Below are positions 29,075 to 38,888 of a stretch of 64,000 bases of DNA, in pieces. The position numbers and the translations under genes were made by a program. Position 1 is the first letter of the stretch. Every line of letters starts with the position of its first letter. Origin of the DNA: an uncultured Pseudomonadota bacterium (lineage in GTDB: Bacteria > Pseudomonadota > Gammaproteobacteria > Burkholderiales > SG8-39); NCBI GenBank assembly GCA_903829815.1, contig CAIKRR010000027.1, positions 25,112-89,111 of the forward strand. Direction: 5' to 3'. The notes below the pieces were generated by a model, which was not told the origin of the DNA, did no database searches, and saw only the letters and a list, made by a program, of their open reading frames with translations.

Positions 29075-30492
29075 CAGGGACGCCAGGCGGTGATCGACTC
29101 GGTGGTGTGCTCGAGATTGCGCGGCGCGGCCGGCGCCATCTGCTGCGTGGCCTTCACCGAGCGCCCCCAACCGCGGTCACCCACCAGTGCACCGTCCTTG
29201 GCAACGACGCGACCCCGCACCATCGTGAGCACCGGGCCGGCCGTGGTACGCCAGCCATGCCAGGGCGAAATCTTCGACTTCGAGAAGAGCGACTCATCGC
29301 GAATGTCGCGCTCCAGCGCCATGTCGACCAGCACGATGTCGGCATCGGCGCCCACCTGCAGCACGCCCTTGTGCGGATACAGACCCCAGGCCCGTGCCGG
29401 GTTCACGCACGCCCAGCGCACATAGTCGTTGAGGGTCATGCGCCCGGCGTTCACCTGAGTGAGCATGAGGGGCATCTGGGTCTGCACACCGGGGAAGCCG
29501 CATTCGCAGTTCCAGATCGTGTCGCGGCGTTTTTCCTCGATGGTGTGCGGCGCATGGTCGGTCGCAATCATGTCGACCGTGCCGTCGTGCAGGGCCTCCC
29601 ACAGCGCCACGTCGTGCCCGGGCTCGCGGATCGGCGGGTTCACCTTGGCAAGACCATGCATGGTCTTCATCTGCTCGCTGGTGAGGAGCAGGTACTGCGG
29701 GCAGGTCTCCACCGTGACATCGACCCCGCGGCGCTTGGCATCGCGCACGAAATAAAGACCATCGCGCGAGCTCTTGTGGGCGATGTGCAGGCGCGCGCCG
29801 GTCCACTCGGCAAAGAGCGTGGCGCGACTCACCGCTTCCATCGCGGCAATGGCCGGGCGCGCGGCCAGATGGGCGAGCGGATCGACGCGCCCGGCGGCCT
29901 CGAGCTTGCCCTGGCGGCGCGCCATGATCGAGGCATTCTCGGCGTGCACCGTGCACCGAAGGCCGAGCTGGGCCAGGATCTCGAAGCCCTCGAGCATCGC
30001 GCCATCAGTCGGGGCCGGCAGATTGCCGAAGGTATTGCCCATGAAGCACTTGAAGCTTGCTGCCCCGGCAGCAGCCAGGTCTGCAAGCTGGTCGATATTG
30101 TTCTCGGCGAGCAGGCCGTAGATGCCGAAGTCGACATGAGCATCCCGGCTGGCGATGCCGATCTTCTGCTCCATCGCTGCCACCGTGCCGGTGGGCGGGT
30201 TGGTGTTGGGCATCTCGAACACGGTGGTCACACCACCCAGGGCAGCCGCACCGGTACCGGTATGCCAGTCTTCCTTGTACTCATAGCCAGGCGTACGAAA
30301 GTGCACGTGGGAGTCGATGGCACCCGGAATCACGTACTTGCCGGTGGCGTCGATCACCTGCGCAGCCGGTGGCATCAGGGCCTCATCACCGATGGCAACG
30401 ATGCGCTCGCCCACGATGGCGATGGCCGCCTCGACGGTCGACTCGGGGCTCACCACCTTGCCACCGCGGATCAGGATGTCGATCTTGTTCAT
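29074..30492 (-). CDS. Dihydroorotase/hydantoinase/allantoinase-type cyclic amidohydrolase
   Basis: YVIPGAIDSHVHFRTPGYEYKEDW, ASFKCFMG (carboxy-Lys), VHAENAS, LHIAHKSS, ATDHAPH; all metal-ligand positions present. Confidence 0.9.
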   Translation of the reverse strand: MNKIDILIRGGKVVSPESTVEAAIAIVGERIVAIGDEALMPPAAQVIDATGKYVIPGAIDSHVHFRTPGYEYKEDWHTGTGAAALGGVTTVFEMPNTNPPTGTVAAMEQKIGIASRDAHVDFGIYGLLAENNIDQLADLAAAGAASFKCFMGNTFGNLPAPTDGAMLEGFEILAQLGLRCTVHAENASIMARRQGKLEAAGRVDPLAHLAARPAIAAMEAVSRATLFAEWTGARLHIAHKSSRDGLYFVRDAKRRGVDVTVETCPQYLLLTSEQMKTMHGLAKVNPPIREPGHDVALWEALHDGTVDMIATDHAPHTIEEKRRDTIWNCECGFPGVQTQMPLMLTQVNAGRMTLNDYVRWACVNPARAWGLYPHKGVLQVGADADIVLVDMALERDIRDESLFSKSKISPWHGWRTTAGPVLTMVRGRVVAKDGALVGDRGWGRSVKATQQMAPAAPRNLEHTTESITAWRP

Positions 30493-30579
30493 GTCTTCCC
30501 CATCATGTGAGTCGTGCCAGGCCTGAGTGCCGGCAGGTGCACCGTGAATGCAGGCGCAGGCCCGAGTTTACGCGAGCGC

Positions 30580-31545
30580 TCAGAGCCCGAGCAGGCGGGC
30601 CGCATTGCCCCCCAGAATCGCCGCCTTGTCCTCGGCCGCGAGATCAAGCGCATCGACATGCGCCGTGTCGGCGTCGATGTAGGGATCATCGGTTGCGAAC
30701 AGCAGATGGTCGGCACCGGCAAAGCCGATGGCCATGTCGAGTACCGGGCCGAAGAACGACGCGGTGTCGTAGTAGAGCTGCTTCGCATAGACACTGGGCA
30801 ACTGCGAGATGTGCTCGCGGCAGGCCGGGAAGATGCGAAAACCGTTGTCGAGGCGCTCGATGAGGGTGAGCAGGGTGCCCCCGGTGTGGGCCAGAACGAT
30901 GGCGATGTCGGGATGGCGCTCGAGAACCCCGCCGTAGATGAGACGGGTGGCCGCGAGCGTGGTGTCAAACGGGAACCCGACCCGCAGCGGCAGTTCGTAA
31001 CCGTCCATGCCCGAGGTATTGGCCGGGAACATCGGGTGCATGAAGGCGGGCAGCGAGAGGGCACTCATCTGCTCCCAGAGCGGCTCGAACATCGGGTCAT
31101 CGAGCTGGCGGCCACTGACGTTGGAACCCAGCGCAATGCCGCGCATGCCAAGGTCGTTGACCGCCCGATCCAGTTCGCGCATCGAGGCATCGATGTCGCC
31201 CAGCGGCAGGCTGGCCATGCCCACGAAGCGATCGGGGTGCGCTGCGCACATCTCGTAGACACGATCGTTGATCATGCGCGCCACCTCGATCTGGATGCTC
31301 GGCTCCCAGGCGTACACATTGGGCGTGCTGAGCGAGATGGCGCGCATGTCGATGCCCTTGCGATCCATTGCACGCAAGCGGTCATCGACTTCGAACATGT
31401 CAGGCCGCGACCACGCCACGGTATTGCCACCGCGCCCGAGAAAGGTCTTGTCGCCACTCTCGGTCACCTCGAGCCCCAGGTGGGTGCGCAACTGCTCGAG
31501 ATATTGTCGATCGACGATGTGGGCGTGAATGTCGATGCAGGTCAT
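30580..31545 (-). CDS. ACMSD-type amidohydrolase (amidohydro_2 family decarboxylase/hydrolase)
   Basis: MTCIDIHAHIVDRQYL, PAFMHPMFPANT, IVLAHTGGTLLTLIERLDNGF, LLFATDDPYID. Confidence 0.85.
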   Translation of the reverse strand: MTCIDIHAHIVDRQYLEQLRTHLGLEVTESGDKTFLGRGGNTVAWSRPDMFEVDDRLRAMDRKGIDMRAISLSTPNVYAWEPSIQIEVARMINDRVYEMCAAHPDRFVGMASLPLGDIDASMRELDRAVNDLGMRGIALGSNVSGRQLDDPMFEPLWEQMSALSLPAFMHPMFPANTSGMDGYELPLRVGFPFDTTLAATRLIYGGVLERHPDIAIVLAHTGGTLLTLIERLDNGFRIFPACREHISQLPSVYAKQLYYDTASFFGPVLDMAIGFAGADHLLFATDDPYIDADTAHVDALDLAAEDKAAILGGNAARLLGL

Positions 31546-31645
31546 GCGAACTCCTTGGACGTGCGATATGGCCTGCAGGGCGCAAGGCCAGGAACGAGGA
31601 CAGGCGAGGTGACGTGCAATGGCCTGGGCAGAACAGGGCACATGG

Positions 31646-32173
31646 TCAGAGGATACCGCTCAGCCCGAGGATTGCGCCAAGCGCGATGAGCCACAGAGGG
31701 CTTACTCGGGTTTTCAGCACCACCAGCGCCGTCAGCGCAGTGAGCAGGTAGGCCGTCGGCCCGTGTGCGGCGGCCACGGTGATGAGGCAGCCCCCGGAGA
31801 GGGCCAGGCCAACGATGACCGGAAAGAGGCCTGCCTGAGTCACCCGGCGCCATCGTGCTCCCTGGAACCGATCCCACACCAACACGACCAGCATCGCCAG
31901 CAGGGCCGAGGGGCCAGCCATGGCGAGGGTTGCCACCAGGCAACCCGGAATGCCGGCAACGTGATAACCGATGAGGCTCACCACGAGCACGTTGGGGCCT
32001 GGCATCGCGTACCCCAGGCCGTACAGGTCGGCAAAGGTGCGCGCGTCCATCCATTGATGGTGCTCGACCACCACCCGCTGGATCTCGGTGAGGGCCGAGG
32101 TCATCCCGCCAAAGGAGAGCACCGAGAGGATCGAGAATTCGACCGCCAGATCAATGAGTGAGGCCTCGTTCAT
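31646..32173 (-). CDS. Chromate transporter (CHR) family protein, short form
   Basis: EFSILSVLSFGGMTSALTEIQRVVVEHHQWMDARTFADLYGLGYAMPGPNVLVVSLIGYHVAGIPG. Confidence 0.9.
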   Translation of the reverse strand: MNEASLIDLAVEFSILSVLSFGGMTSALTEIQRVVVEHHQWMDARTFADLYGLGYAMPGPNVLVVSLIGYHVAGIPGCLVATLAMAGPSALLAMLVVLVWDRFQGARWRRVTQAGLFPVIVGLALSGGCLITVAAAHGPTAYLLTALTALVVLKTRVSPLWLIALGAILGLSGIL

Positions 32174-32805
32174 CGCACGCGCCTCGACGCCATCAGGACA
32201 CCCAGAGGCCCCATGGTGACCAGCACCACCGGCAGGCTGAGTCGGAAGACCACGACCGCCACAAAGGTGAGGACGGCGACGATCGCGATCGGGTTGCGAA
32301 GGCCCGGAGCCGCCGCAGTCTTCAGACCGAACGAGAGCATGAGGCCTGCAGCCACCGGTGAGATGCCACGCATCGCGTTCTTCACGGCAGGCAGATCACC
32401 GTACTGGGCGTAGAGCGTTCCGAGAATCAGCACGAAGATGAGTGGCACGGTCATGATGGCGATCGAGGACACCACCATGCCCGTGGTACCCCGCAGATGT
32501 CGGCTGACCGCCGCAATGAGATTGAAGACGTTGGGCCCGGGCATGAACTGGGCAATGGAAAGACCGTTGTTGAATTCCTCGGCCGTAAGCCAATGCCGCT
32601 CCTCGACCATGAGCCGGCGCAACCAGACGATGGAGCCCCCGAAGCCAGTAGCCCCGACCAGTGCATGGGTCCAGAAGAGCGTTGCGAGTGACGGCGGCTC
32701 TCGGCTGGGGCTGCCCTCGGGACCGGCGTGATGCGGTTCGCTCTCGGGGCGGCCGGGCACATCACCATCGCGGACATCGGCTGCGGCATCCCGAACCGTC
32801 GTCAT
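32170..32805 (-). CDS. Chromate transporter (CHR) family protein, short form
   Basis: LFWTHALVGATGFGGSIVWLRRLMVEERHWLTAEEFNNGLSIAQFMPGPNVFNLIAAVSRHLRGTTG; 4-nt overlap with its partner. Confidence 0.9.
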   Translation of the reverse strand: MTTVRDAAADVRDGDVPGRPESEPHHAGPEGSPSREPPSLATLFWTHALVGATGFGGSIVWLRRLMVEERHWLTAEEFNNGLSIAQFMPGPNVFNLIAAVSRHLRGTTGMVVSSIAIMTVPLIFVLILGTLYAQYGDLPAVKNAMRGISPVAAGLMLSFGLKTAAAPGLRNPIAIVAVLTFVAVVVFRLSLPVVLVTMGPLGVLMASRRVR

Positions 32806-33758
32806 GAAGCGCCTCCGGAAGGGGCGTCTCCGAGCGGGGCCCCGGCCCCGGTGCGCTCCAGAATCAGCCCGTAATGCTCGGGGCGGCGGTGCGCGGCAAA
32901 GTTGAAGACGTTCTGGCGAAAACGATCACCGACCGCCAGATCGGCATTCACGAAGATCACTTCATCGTCTTCAGACTGCGACTGCGCCATGATCTCGCCA
33001 CTGGGCGACACGATGACTGAACCGCCAATCATGTGAAAGCCATCCTCGAGGCCGGCCTTGGCCGCTGCCGCTACCCAAAGGGCGTTCTGGTAGGCGCCCG
33101 ACTGGAGGGTGAGCAGATGATGGAACATCCGCAGGTGGGGTGGCTCAGACCAGTGGATGTTGACCGAGGGCGTGCTGAACCCCAGGGTCACGATCTCAGC
33201 ACTTTGCAGACCCAGCACCCGGAAGGTCTCGGGCCAGCGGCGGTCGTTGCAGATGCACATGCCGATGCGCGCATCCATCGCGCTCCAGGCGCGGAAGCCT
33301 TCATTGCCAACCTGGAAATAGCGCTTTTCCAGGTGCTGGAAGGGCGCCGTGGGCTTGTGATCGGCGTGCCCCGGCAGATGAATCTTGCGATAGCGGCCCA
33401 CAATCCGGCCCTGCGCATCCACGAGAATCTGGGTATTGAAGCGCTCGCCCCGAGGGGTGAGTTCGGCAAACCCGAGGGTAAAGCCGATGCCCAGGTCGCG
33501 TGCACGCTCGAAGAGCACGCGCGTCTCGGGGCCGGGCATCTCGCGCTCGTAGAAGTGGTCGAGCGCTTCGCCATCCTCGAGCCAGTAGCGCGGAAAGAAC
33601 GTGGTGAGTGCGAGTTCGGGAAACACCACCAGCCGGGCGCCGCGGCTCGCCGCCTCAGTCATCAGCGCGAGCAGTCGCGCGACCGCCGAAGCGCGGCTGT
33701 CAGCCCTGTGAACAGGCCCCATCTGGGCCACGGCAAGCCCGAAGGGGCGACGAATCAT
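32802..33758 (-). CDS. N-carbamoyl-D-amino-acid hydrolase-like nitrilase superfamily protein
   Basis: LAVAQMGPVHRADSRASAVARLLALMTEAASRGARLVVFPELALTTFFPRYW, YRKIHLPGHAD, FQHLEKRYFQVG, MCICNDRRWPETFRVLGLQSAEI; catalytic E-K-C present. Confidence 0.88.
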   Translation of the reverse strand: MIRRPFGLAVAQMGPVHRADSRASAVARLLALMTEAASRGARLVVFPELALTTFFPRYWLEDGEALDHFYEREMPGPETRVLFERARDLGIGFTLGFAELTPRGERFNTQILVDAQGRIVGRYRKIHLPGHADHKPTAPFQHLEKRYFQVGNEGFRAWSAMDARIGMCICNDRRWPETFRVLGLQSAEIVTLGFSTPSVNIHWSEPPHLRMFHHLLTLQSGAYQNALWVAAAAKAGLEDGFHMIGGSVIVSPSGEIMAQSQSEDDEVIFVNADLAVGDRFRQNVFNFAAHRRPEHYGLILERTGAGAPLGDAPSGGAS

Positions 33759-33861
33759 GACATCTCCTGCAATCGACGGGTGCTCAGGCATACTCGTTGC
33801 TTGGACAACGCATGGCTGAACGCAGCCTGCATCCTATCCACCCCACCGCGGAATCACAAAC

Positions 33862-34938
33862 ATGGCCCCCTCGCTGCCGCTCGATACCCCGACCTCGCGC
33901 CACCCCGCGTTTCGCCCGCTGCGACGCACCCTGGCATGCCTTGCGGTTGCCGCTGCGAGCCTCACCGGGCTGGGGCTTCCGGCTGCGCAGGCCCAGACCC
34001 CGATCAAGTTCTCGCTCAACTTCAAGCCCGATGGGTCCAACGCCGCCTGGTTCCTCGCTGCCGAACGCGGCTACTTCAAGGAAGCGGGCCTCGATGTTGC
34101 CCTGGATACCTCGGCGGGTACCGGCGACGTGATCCAGCGCCTCGCCTCGAACACCTACGACCTGGGGTGCGCCGACATCGGCACGCTCATCGAATTTGCC
34201 GGGCGCAATCCGCAGCAGGCACCGGTAACGGTCATGGTGCTCTACGCACGATCACCCCTTGCCATCATCAGCTTCAAGAAGGCGGGTATCAACCGACCCT
34301 CTGATCTCATCGGCAAGCGCATGGGGGCACCGGCCAACGACGGCGCCTTTCGCATGTGGCCGACCTTTGCCAAGGCCGCCGGCATCGATGCATCGAAGGT
34401 GCAGAACCAGAACGTCGACATCCGGGTGCGTGAAACGATGCTGGTGCGCGGTGAATACGAAGGGGCCTATGGCTACGACTCGAGCATGTGGTTCAACCTG
34501 AAGCCCATGGGCGTGAAGCTCGAGGACTTGTCGTTCCTGCGCTATGCCGACTACGGCCTGGACTTCTACGGCAACTCGGTGATGGCGTCGAGAAAGTTCA
34601 TGGCCGAGCACCCGAAGGAAGTCGAAGCATTCACCCGCATCACGGCGCGTGCCTGGCGCGAGGCGATGGCCGATCCGAAAGCGGCGGTTGCCGCGCTCTA
34701 CAAGCGCGAGCCGCTCATCAATGTCGAGGTCGAGATCGAAAAGCTGCAGTGGCTCACGAAGAACCAGCTCACCACGCCGCAGACGCGCGCCGAGGGCATG
34801 GGGGCGGTCGACATCGGTCGGCTGGACAAACAGATCGCTGCCATCACCGAAGCCTTCCAGCTGCCCTCGCTCCCGGCCACGAACGCCATCTACGATGCCA
34901 AGTTCCTGCCGCCGCGGGCCGAGCGGCAACTGCCCTGA
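33862..34938 (+). CDS. ABC transporter substrate-binding protein (NMT1/SsuA/TauA-like)
   Basis: Signal peptide then IKFSLNFKPDGSNAAWFLAAERGYFKEAGLDVALDTSAGTGDVIQRLASNTYDLGCADI. Confidence 0.88.
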   Translation: MAPSLPLDTPTSRHPAFRPLRRTLACLAVAAASLTGLGLPAAQAQTPIKFSLNFKPDGSNAAWFLAAERGYFKEAGLDVALDTSAGTGDVIQRLASNTYDLGCADIGTLIEFAGRNPQQAPVTVMVLYARSPLAIISFKKAGINRPSDLIGKRMGAPANDGAFRMWPTFAKAAGIDASKVQNQNVDIRVRETMLVRGEYEGAYGYDSSMWFNLKPMGVKLEDLSFLRYADYGLDFYGNSVMASRKFMAEHPKEVEAFTRITARAWREAMADPKAAVAALYKREPLINVEVEIEKLQWLTKNQLTTPQTRAEGMGAVDIGRLDKQIAAITEAFQLPSLPATNAIYDAKFLPPRAERQLP

Positions 34939-34961
34939 GCCCAGCGCAGAGAGGGCTGCAA

Positions 34962-35693
34962 TCAGTCCGAAAAAAGTGGTTTCTCGAGCTTTGAATAGTG
35001 ATTCGGGTCGAGGGCGTGCGCTTGCGAGTGCGGCCGTGAAGGGGTCTGATACAGACTGTAGATGAGCCCCTCCTTCGCCGAGTGCATGAACCTCGCCGGG
35101 TATTTGTGCAAGACCGGTGCCATTGCCAGGGTATAGGCAATCGGGCCTGATACGCGTAGAACGCCGATGCGACCCACCCCGAACCAGGGTGCCGAATAGC
35201 AGTTCATGTTGTCGATGACCTGATCGAGAACGCGGCGAAGAAACGGATGGTTCTTTTCGGCGATGACGAACCACTGCTGAAATTCGCCCCCTGCCACTCG
35301 CGCCAATTCCGGATATACCCCGGCACCCTGTGCAGCTTCGCCCATCCGATTGGGCCACTGCGAGAGCACGAACGTGTCGCTCGCTCGCAATATGTCGTTC
35401 AGAGGTCTCGAGACAGTGCTCTTGATGTCGAGATAGACCCCACCTTCCTCGTAGATGACGAGATAACGGAAGACATCGGCCAGCACGACTCGATACAGGG
35501 GATCCAGCTTCCGGATGAGACGCTTGAAGTCGTTGCCAAGATGCGTGACCAGATACTCGTCCATCTCCTGGTCATTGAAAACCCGGCAAGACCACTCGGG
35601 ATTGAGTTCTCTGAGCTTCGCCATGTTTGCAACGATTTCCACCGGAAGGGCGTCAACGTCGCGGCACGCCTGAAAGAGCTTTTTTGCTATCAA
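34962..35693 (-). CDS. GT32-like glycosyltransferase (DXD sugar-binding region family)
   Basis: AKKLFQACRDVDALPVEIVANMAKLRELNPEWSCRVFNDQEMDEYL...DPLYRVVLADVFRYLVIYEEGGVYLDIKS; apparent TTG start. Confidence 0.82.
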   Translation of the reverse strand: MIAKKLFQACRDVDALPVEIVANMAKLRELNPEWSCRVFNDQEMDEYLVTHLGNDFKRLIRKLDPLYRVVLADVFRYLVIYEEGGVYLDIKSTVSRPLNDILRASDTFVLSQWPNRMGEAAQGAGVYPELARVAGGEFQQWFVIAEKNHPFLRRVLDQVIDNMNCYSAPWFGVGRIGVLRVSGPIAYTLAMAPVLHKYPARFMHSAKEGLIYSLYQTPSRPHSQAHALDPNHYSKLEKPLFSD

Positions 35694-35789
35694 CTGTGAA
35701 ATCTCGCGAAGCCGTTGCCCGATGGATTCGTTTCAGTCTAACAACTGCAGGGCGCGGGTGTGCCTGGGGCAAGCATTCTCAACACCGCA

Positions 35790-37226
35790 CTAAAGCTGAA
35801 AGGCCAGCCAGAGCAACAGCCCTTCGGCCGTGTCGCGAAAGATCGAGGGGCGACGTGCCGGGTAGACGCTGGCATCGGCCGCAGCACGCGCAGCCCACCC
35901 CCTCAGCCACGCGATGTCCTGCGCGTCATAGAACGCGGTCATCGACTCGAAATTGAGAAAGAGGCTGCGGCCATCGAGATTCACTGAACCGCAAAGCGCC
36001 ATCGATTCGTCGATGACGACCAGCTTGGCATGCAGCATGGTGGGCGCGAACCGCACGGTGACACCGGCGTGCACGAGGCTGCGCAGACCGCGATGGCGGG
36101 CAATATCTGCGAGCGGATGGTTGGAGCGTTCAGGCAGCAGCAGGTCAACCACCACGCCACGCCCTGCCGCATGGCGCATGGCCTCGAGCAAACCATCATC
36201 GGGCACGAAGTAGGGCGTCACCGCAATCACCCTTGACTCGGCTCGATACAGTGCCGTGAGCAGCAGGGCGTAGACCGTATCCTCGACCTGGTCGGGGCCA
36301 CTGGCAATCACCTGAGCGGCATGCGCGCCTGCAGGCAGTGCGGTTTCAGTCAGGCGGCGTCGCGAGGCCATCGAGCGAGCGCCTGCCGCATGTGCCCAGG
36401 TCGCCTCGAACATATCGAGCGCCTGCACCGCCAGCATTCCGCGCGCCTCGAAGGTGAGATCAATCCAGGGGCCGCGTCCGTGGTGACCGGTGAAGTATTC
36501 GGCACCCAGATTGCGGCCGCCGGACCAGCACACCCCCGCATCGGCGATGGCCAGCTTGCGGTGGCAGCGCGCATTGGCGTGGCCCCGCGGCGACCAGCGC
36601 AGCATCGGCATGAACCAGCGCACCTGCACGCCGGCTGCGCGCAATCGGCGTAGCCGCGCGCGTGAAGTCAGGAAGCCGCCAAAACCATCGATGAGCACGC
36701 GCACTTGCACGCCACTGCCGGCCGCACGCGCGAGGCGCATCGCGATATCGGCTCCGATGGCATCGTCGCGCCACAAGTAGGTGCTCAGATCGATGCGCTC
36801 TCGTGCCCCGTCGATGAGGGCCTGAAGCGAGGCCAGAGACCGGAGGCCGTCTTCATGGAAGACCAGTGCTTCGCTCGCGACCGGTGGCGCGATGCCCATG
36901 CCGTTCAGTGTGGCCGCAGCCCAGCGGGGCGCAGGCGAGGCAAGATGCGATTCTGACCCCGCCAGCGCCACACCGACGATAGCCCCTGCCGCCCCATGCC
37001 GATGGGCCTGCCGGCCTGCGGGTCGCAACTTGCGCGTGCCAAAGAGCAGATAGAGCGGTACCGCTACATAGGGCAGCAGCACGATCAGCAGCACCCAGGC
37101 AATCGCCGCAGGGCTGCGGCGATGCTCACGCCGCAGGTGGGTGGTGACCACATAGAGGAGCAAACCACCGAGCACGCTCGCCAGGTGCAGCGAGAGGGGA
37201 ATGGCATCGAGCCCGAATCGGGACAC
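35790..37226 (-). CDS. Cardiolipin synthase-like phospholipase D family protein
   Basis: Two HKD motifs: CHRKLAIADAGVCWSGGRNLGAEYF and LHAKLVVIDESMALCGSVNLDGRSLFLNFE; N-terminal transmembrane segments. Confidence 0.92.
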   Translation of the reverse strand: MSRFGLDAIPLSLHLASVLGGLLLYVVTTHLRREHRRSPAAIAWVLLIVLLPYVAVPLYLLFGTRKLRPAGRQAHRHGAAGAIVGVALAGSESHLASPAPRWAAATLNGMGIAPPVASEALVFHEDGLRSLASLQALIDGARERIDLSTYLWRDDAIGADIAMRLARAAGSGVQVRVLIDGFGGFLTSRARLRRLRAAGVQVRWFMPMLRWSPRGHANARCHRKLAIADAGVCWSGGRNLGAEYFTGHHGRGPWIDLTFEARGMLAVQALDMFEATWAHAAGARSMASRRRLTETALPAGAHAAQVIASGPDQVEDTVYALLLTALYRAESRVIAVTPYFVPDDGLLEAMRHAAGRGVVVDLLLPERSNHPLADIARHRGLRSLVHAGVTVRFAPTMLHAKLVVIDESMALCGSVNLDGRSLFLNFESMTAFYDAQDIAWLRGWAARAAADASVYPARRPSIFRDTAEGLLLWLAFQL

Positions 37227-37256
37227 GGCCGTGTTTCCCGCGGCAATCGGCCCCGC

Positions 37257-37727
37257 TCAGTGTCCGGTGTCGCGGTGGATGTTGTCGATCCAGCGCACTT
37301 CCTCGGGCTCTTCCACCATCGGGATGTTCAGGTTCACCACCACCGGCTCCTGACCGGTACGCACCAGCACGCACGAGAGCGGCGCCTTGTCATCGGCGTT
37401 GATCTCCTGATGCGGCACGTAGGGCGGTACGTAGATGAAGTCGCCCGGGCCCGCCTCGGCGATGAATTCGAGCTGATCGCCCCAGCGCATGCGCGCACGA
37501 CCACTCACGATGTAGATGACGCTCTCCACGGGCCCATGGTGGTGCGCGCCCGTCTTGGCATTGGGGTGAATCACCACGGTGCCGGCCCAGAGCTGCTCGG
37601 CGCCGGTGCGCGCGTGCGTGATGGCGGCGGCGCGGTTCATGCCAGGCGTCTGCGCCGTGTTGATGTCGAGTTCATTGGCATGGACCACGCGCACGCCACT
37701 GTTGCGCCACTTCGATTCGTCAGTCAT
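37257..37727 (-). CDS. Cupin domain protein
   Basis: GTVVIHPNAKTGAHHHGPVESVIYIVSGRARMRWGDQLEFIAEAGPGDFIYVPPYVPHQEIN. Confidence 0.9.
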   Translation of the reverse strand: MTDESKWRNSGVRVVHANELDINTAQTPGMNRAAAITHARTGAEQLWAGTVVIHPNAKTGAHHHGPVESVIYIVSGRARMRWGDQLEFIAEAGPGDFIYVPPYVPHQEINADDKAPLSCVLVRTGQEPVVVNLNIPMVEEPEEVRWIDNIHRDTGH

Positions 37728-37853
37728 GAGCCTGCCACTCCGGTGCCGGTGGGAATACCCCTATTGTGCACCGGCTCGTCCAGGTCGCGGCAGGGAGACG
37801 CATCAAGCAGACGCTATCATGAGCCACTGCCGATCCAACCCGAGGTCATCTGC

Positions 37854-38888
37854 TTGAAACTGCGCATCCTCTCCGAACGAGACTGCCGTGCCGTGCTCGA
37901 CATGAGCCACGCCATCGAACTGCAACGCGAAGCCTTCCAGCACCTGGCCCAAGGGCGTGCGGTGGGCGGGCTGCGCAGCGTGGCACAAGGCAGCGAGCCG
38001 CCGAGCGTCACCATCTTCAACCCGTGCTTTCTCACCGGCGGTGGCGGATTTGGCGTGAAGGTGGTGTCCGACTTCGAGCAGAACACCGCCATCGGGCGCA
38101 CCCGGCTCACCGCGCTCGTGGCTGTCTTCGATGGCGCCTCGGGCTACCCCGAAGCGGTGATGGAAGGGGGTTACCTCACCGATGTGCGTACCGGCGCCGG
38201 AGTGGCACTGGCAGCCCGGTTGATGGCCCGCCCCGAGAGCCGTTCACTGACCCTCATCGGTGCCGGGCGCATCAGCGCCCATGTGCTTTCGGCCGTGGCC
38301 GAGGTGTTCGACCTGGAGCGGGTGCAAGTGCATACCCGCAGCCGCGCCCGCGGTGAAGCCTTCGTGGCTGCGGCCCGGGCGGCGGGCGGTCGGATACCCG
38401 ATCGGATCACCCTCACCGACGACCCGGCCACCGCGGTCGCCGAATCCGATCTGGTGATCGCCGCGACCACCGCGAGCACACCCGTGATTCAAGGCAACTG
38501 GCTGCGCGCGGGCACCTTCGTCGCCTCGGCCGGCAGCTATTCGGCCGCGGCACGCGAAGTGGATACGCGAACCATCGAGCGCGCCGCGGTGCGTGTGGTG
38601 GACAGCGTGCGCGACAGCCTCGATCGGGTAGGCGACTACGTGATACCACTGGCCGAGGGTGCCATCGAACGCAGCTCGGTCATCGATTTCGGTCAGGTGG
38701 TGGCAGGCCTCGTGCCCGGACGCACGAGCGCGGCCGACATCACCTACTTCAAGTCGTGCGGCGTTGCTGCACAAGACCTCATCACGGCACAGTTCATTGC
38801 ACGAGCCTGTACGGCACGGGGCCTGGGCACCGTGGTCGACATCGGTGGCGACGAGCCACCCGCCAACGGAAGCAAAACCCATGCATGA
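37854..38888 (+). CDS. Ornithine cyclodeaminase/mu-crystallin family protein
   Basis: LKLRILSERDCRAVLDMSHAIELQREAF, GGYLTDVRTGAGVALAARLMARPESRSLTLIGAGRISAHVLSAV; inferred TTG start at 37854. Confidence 0.85.
   Translation: MKLRILSERDCRAVLDMSHAIELQREAFQHLAQGRAVGGLRSVAQGSEPPSVTIFNPCFLTGGGGFGVKVVSDFEQNTAIGRTRLTALVAVFDGASGYPEAVMEGGYLTDVRTGAGVALAARLMARPESRSLTLIGAGRISAHVLSAVAEVFDLERVQVHTRSRARGEAFVAAARAAGGRIPDRITLTDDPATAVAESDLVIAATTASTPVIQGNWLRAGTFVASAGSYSAAAREVDTRTIERAAVRVVDSVRDSLDRVGDYVIPLAEGAIERSSVIDFGQVVAGLVPGRTSAADITYFKSCGVAAQDLITAQFIARACTARGLGTVVDIGGDEPPANGSKTHA

Noticed and set aside
36996-37853. N-terminal extension of the ornithine cyclodeaminase-like ORF
   Set aside because: It overlaps the cupin and cardiolipin synthase genes antisense, and family similarity begins only near 37854; treated as read-through of an open frame.
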